The position numbers and the translations under genes are program-made. Positions 61,541 to 64,000 of a stretch of 64,000 bases of DNA are shown in pieces (within the stretch, counting starts at the first letter, position 1; each line of letters starts with the position of its first letter). The DNA is from Psychromonas sp. L1A2 (GTDB lineage: Bacteria > Pseudomonadota > Gammaproteobacteria > Enterobacterales > Psychromonadaceae): assembly GCF_009828855.1 (NCBI RefSeq), contig NZ_WUAG01000001.1:1302001-1366000 (forward strand). Reading direction: 5' to 3'. A model generated the notes under the pieces. The model ran no database searches and had not been told where the DNA came from. It saw only the letters and a list, made by a program, of their open reading frames with translations.

Positions 61541-62545
61541 ATGCGTAAGATTATCTCGTCTTCTATTCTATTGGCATGTGCTTCTTTCACTATGCCGGCT
61601 GTCGCAAGTGAATGTGGCAAAGTCACCATCGCTGACATGAGTTGGAGTTCTGCAACATTAATCGCTAATGTAGACCGTTTTATCCTTGAGCATGGTTTCG
61701 ACTGTGACGCAGAATTAGTACCTGGTGACACACAAGCAACAGGTGCATCGATGATTGAAAAAGGTCAACCAGACCTTGCTCCTGAATTCTGGAGTAACGC
61801 AATGCGTGAAGCATTGAATAAAGGTGTCGAAGAAGGCCGTATTCGTTATGCAGGTACCACATTAACAGATGGCGGTGAAGAAGCATTTTGGGTTCCAGCT
61901 TACATGGTAGAAAAAGATCCAACATTAGCCACACTCGCTGGTGTTAAAGCCAATGCTAAGCTATTTAAACATCCAGAAGATCCAACAAAATCAGGTTTCA
62001 TGGGCTGTCCAGCTGGCTGGAATTGTCAAATTTCAACAAAAAATCTATATGAAGCAATGAATCTTGAAGAAGCTGGTTTTGAATTGTTAGATCCAGGTTC
62101 AGGTGCCGGCCTTTCTGGTTCGATTGCTAAAGCGTACGAACGTGGTGAAGGGTGGTTTGGTTACTACTGGGCACCAACCTCTGTGCTAGGTAAATACAAA
62201 ATGGTTAAAGTTGACTTAGGTTCAGGTATTGATGAAGAACATTTCAAAAATTGTATTACGCAAGAAGATTGTTTAGATCCAAAAGTGACTATGTACCCAC
62301 CTTCAATCGTTGAGTCAGTTGTGACTGAAAGCTTTGCTAAAAGAGCGCCTGAAGTAATGGAATACCTTGCAAAACGTGAATTTAAAAATGCACAAATGAA
62401 CGTATTATTAGCTTGGATGGAAGATCAACAAGCTGATGGGGAATACACTGTTGAGCACTTTTTAACAAATTACGAAAGTACTTGGACGCAGTGGGTTGAC
62501 GCGCCAACAGCATCAAAAATTAAAAAAGCATTAGCAGCACTTTAA
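61541..62545 (+). CDS. proX: glycine betaine-type ABC transporter substrate-binding protein
   Basis: 334 residues. Signal peptide 1-23 (ASFTMPAVAS). Quaternary-amine binding protein (OpuAC) features: DMSWSSATLIANVDRFIL, GYYWAPTSVLGKY with the Trp/Tyr box for the trimethylammonium head, and paired Cys in GCPAGWNCQ and NCITQEDC. It delivers glycine betaine, choline or a related compatible solute to ProWV. TAAGGATATTAAT gives the RBS. A terminator-like hairpin lies between it and proW. Confidence 0.9.
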   Translation: MRKIISSSILLACASFTMPAVASECGKVTIADMSWSSATLIANVDRFILEHGFDCDAELVPGDTQATGASMIEKGQPDLAPEFWSNAMREALNKGVEEGRIRYAGTTLTDGGEEAFWVPAYMVEKDPTLATLAGVKANAKLFKHPEDPTKSGFMGCPAGWNCQISTKNLYEAMNLEEAGFELLDPGSGAGLSGSIAKAYERGEGWFGYYWAPTSVLGKYKMVKVDLGSGIDEEHFKNCITQEDCLDPKVTMYPPSIVESVVTESFAKRAPEVMEYLAKREFKNAQMNVLLAWMEDQQADGEYTVEHFLTNYESTWTQWVDAPTASKIKKALAAL

Positions 62546-62559
62546 TTACATAACTCCCC

Positions 62560-62583
62560 AAGCCCAGTTTATCTGGGCTTTTT
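62560..62583 (+). terminator. internal terminator-like hairpin between proX and proW
   Basis: AAGCCCAG, five-base loop, CTGGGCTT, then TTT, just before the proW RBS (AGGAG). As in the TRAP operon it would let the binding protein be made in excess. Confidence 0.8.
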
Positions 62584-62603
62584 CATTTTAGGAGACAAAT
62601 AAC

Positions 62604-63494
62604 ATGTCAGACAAATCATGGTTGTCGGAAATTCCGCAACTTGATCGCCACCAATTATTAGACTTTAGAAAAACACTAGATGGTGCCTACCGCAGCTTCT
62701 CTCGAGAGTACGGAGACAGCATCGAATCTTTCTTTGATCCTCTTCTTAGCTTTCTTATCTGGTTCGAAAAATTATTATTAGCGACACCTTGGTGGTTAGT
62801 GATCGCTGTATTAGCGGTTTTTGCTTACGCGATTAGCCGTTCTTGGAAGTTAACAGTCGGTGTTGTGCTTGCCTTTTTCTTGATTGGTTTCTTAGGTATG
62901 TGGGAAAATACCATGCGTACCATGAGTATTATTACCGTCTCGACCATGCTCGCCATTATATTAGGTGTCCCTATTGGCGTTTCAATGGCACGTTCGAATC
63001 GCGTTCAATCCATCGTTACACCGATTCTCGATGTCATGCAAACCATGCCTGCCTTTGTGTATTTAATACCCGTAGTTATGTTATTAGGTATTGGTAAAAT
63101 ACCAGGCGTCATTGCCGTGATTATCTATGCAATTCCGCCTGTTATTCGCTTAACGAATTTGGGTATCCGACTTGTAGACAAAGAAGTATTAGAAGCCGCT
63201 ACAGCGTACGGTGCAAGCTCAATGCAGCGACTATTTGGTGTTCAAATTCCTTTAGCGATGCCTAATATTATGGCGGGTATTAACCAAACTATTATGATGG
63301 CACTTTCAATGGTGGTTATCGCATCAATGATTGGTGTGAAAGGCTTAGGTCAGCCGGTATTAAAAGCAATTACAAATCAATATTTCACACTGGGTTTATT
63401 AAATGGTCTGGCAATTGTGGCCATCGCTATTATTTTTGACCGTCTATCTCAAAGTTACGCGAAACGTACACTGCAAGATTTTGGAGGTCACTAA
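62604..63494 (+). CDS. proW: glycine betaine ABC transporter permease ProW
   Basis: 296 residues, about six spans after a 50-residue cytosolic start. The permease loop is RLTNLGIRLVDKEVLEAATAYGASSMQRLFGVQIPLAMPNIMAG (key parts EAATAYGASSMQRL and QIPLAMPNI), the EAA motif that docks on ProV. MARSNRVQSIVTPILDVMQTMPAFVYLIP is the transmembrane signature of the ProW group (parts: LDVMQTMPAFVYL). AGGAG precedes the ATG. It is followed by proV at one base distance. Confidence 0.93.
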   Translation: MSDKSWLSEIPQLDRHQLLDFRKTLDGAYRSFSREYGDSIESFFDPLLSFLIWFEKLLLATPWWLVIAVLAVFAYAISRSWKLTVGVVLAFFLIGFLGMWENTMRTMSIITVSTMLAIILGVPIGVSMARSNRVQSIVTPILDVMQTMPAFVYLIPVVMLLGIGKIPGVIAVIIYAIPPVIRLTNLGIRLVDKEVLEAATAYGASSMQRLFGVQIPLAMPNIMAGINQTIMMALSMVVIASMIGVKGLGQPVLKAITNQYFTLGLLNGLAIVAIAIIFDRLSQSYAKRTLQDFGGH

Positions 63495-63495
63495 G

Positions 63496-64000
63496 ATGAG
63501 TAACAAAGACAATAAACAACCTTTAATACGTATTAAAAAGCTATATAAAGTATTTGGCAAAAATGAGAAAAAGGTACTTGAGCAAGTTATCGCTGGGAAA
63601 TCAAAGGAGACTATTTTAGCAGAGACTGGCCATACAGTTGGCTTGTCTGATATTAATTTAGATATTTATCCTGGTGAAATTTTCGTGATAATGGGGCTGT
63701 CTGGTTCAGGTAAATCGACACTTATTCGTCACTTTAATCGCTTAATTGAACCGACTTCTGGCGAAATTGAAATCGCTGGTAGCGATGTAATGAAGTTAGA
63801 CAGTAAAGAACTACAAGAATTTCGTCGTCAGAAAATGGCGATGGTATTTCAACGTTTTGGTTTAATGCCACATCGTACTGTTTTACAAAATATTACTTAT
63901 GGTTTGCAAGTGCAGGGCATTAGTAAAAAAGAACGAGAAGTACGTGGAAGAGAATGGTTAGAAACGGTTGGACTTGATGGTTATGCAAATCAATACCCAT
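63496..64000 (+). CDS. proV: glycine betaine ABC transporter ATP-binding protein ProV, N-terminal part
   Basis: ATG at 63496, two bases after the proW stop, in the run ACTAAGATG with GGAG at 63482-63486 upstream. The frame stays open to the window end, giving 168 residues. Walker A is MGLSGSGKSTLIRHFNRLIE and the Q-loop segment is MVFQRFGLMPHRTVL, both as in ProV of the quaternary-amine ABC transporters. The C-terminal CBS domains lie beyond the window. It energises betaine import in osmotic stress. Confidence 0.93.
   Translation, partial: MSNKDNKQPLIRIKKLYKVFGKNEKKVLEQVIAGKSKETILAETGHTVGLSDINLDIYPGEIFVIMGLSGSGKSTLIRHFNRLIEPTSGEIEIAGSDVMKLDSKELQEFRRQKMAMVFQRFGLMPHRTVLQNITYGLQVQGISKKEREVRGREWLETVGLDGYANQYP

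Overview
The window reads as a chromosomal segment of a marine, probably cold-adapted gammaproteobacterium. It is AT-rich, has long AT-rich spacers, and its proteins resemble those of Psychromonas, Moritella, Vibrio and Shewanella; a Psychromonas-like genome is my best guess, by inference and not by any search. No rRNA, tRNA, prophage, transposase or CRISPR array was seen.

Layout. 1-7.3 kb is a reductive pyrimidine catabolism block: the end of an N-carbamoyl-beta-alanine amidohydrolase, a RutR-type regulator, PreT and PreA, a beta-alanine aminotransferase and a (methyl)malonate-semialdehyde dehydrogenase. 8-19 kb holds a PepSY-type membrane protein, a DMT exporter, a c-di-GMP-riboswitch-controlled lipoprotein, MscS, a YHYH protein, a BASS transporter, GhrB, a DUF3047 protein and an AraJ-like MFS protein. 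19.5-23.4 kb has a wrecked PAS/EAL gene and a sulfur/persulfide island (BigR/SqrR-like ArsR regulator, two YeeE/YedE halves, CoA-disulfide reductase fused to rhodanese). 23.8-41.3 kb is a mix of single genes: LysR, oxidoreductase, HDOD-EAL, HAD, YceI, peroxiredoxin, LysE, Nudix, GFA, MFS, a pseudo-AAA protein, thioesterase, GAF-GGDEF, two divergent phosphoribosyltransferases and a chemoreceptor.

42-51.2 kb is the most coherent accessory block: NutA-type 5'-nucleotidase, porin, ExeM-type extracellular nuclease with a GlyGly-CTERM tail, a surface lipoprotein with two binding modules and an endonuclease I domain, and an e(P4)-family acid phosphatase. Together they could digest extracellular DNA to nucleosides. 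A 16-bp dyad upstream of nutA is nearly identical to the RutR-type dyad in front of preT. I therefore propose that one uracil-responsive regulator joins DNA/nucleotide scavenging to pyrimidine catabolism; this is the main hypothesis from the window.

51.4-64 kb carries an unusual HflX-like GTPase, a PL7 alginate lyase facing a complete TRAP transporter plus a Cache chemoreceptor, a ModF-like ABC protein, and a glycine betaine ABC transporter (proX-proW-proV, the last cut by the window end).

Two families of small inverted-repeat elements (MITE-like) are scattered through the spacers. One has TACC/GGTA ends and TWA target duplications, with one copy nested in another; the second has AACCTCA ends and ATTT duplications.
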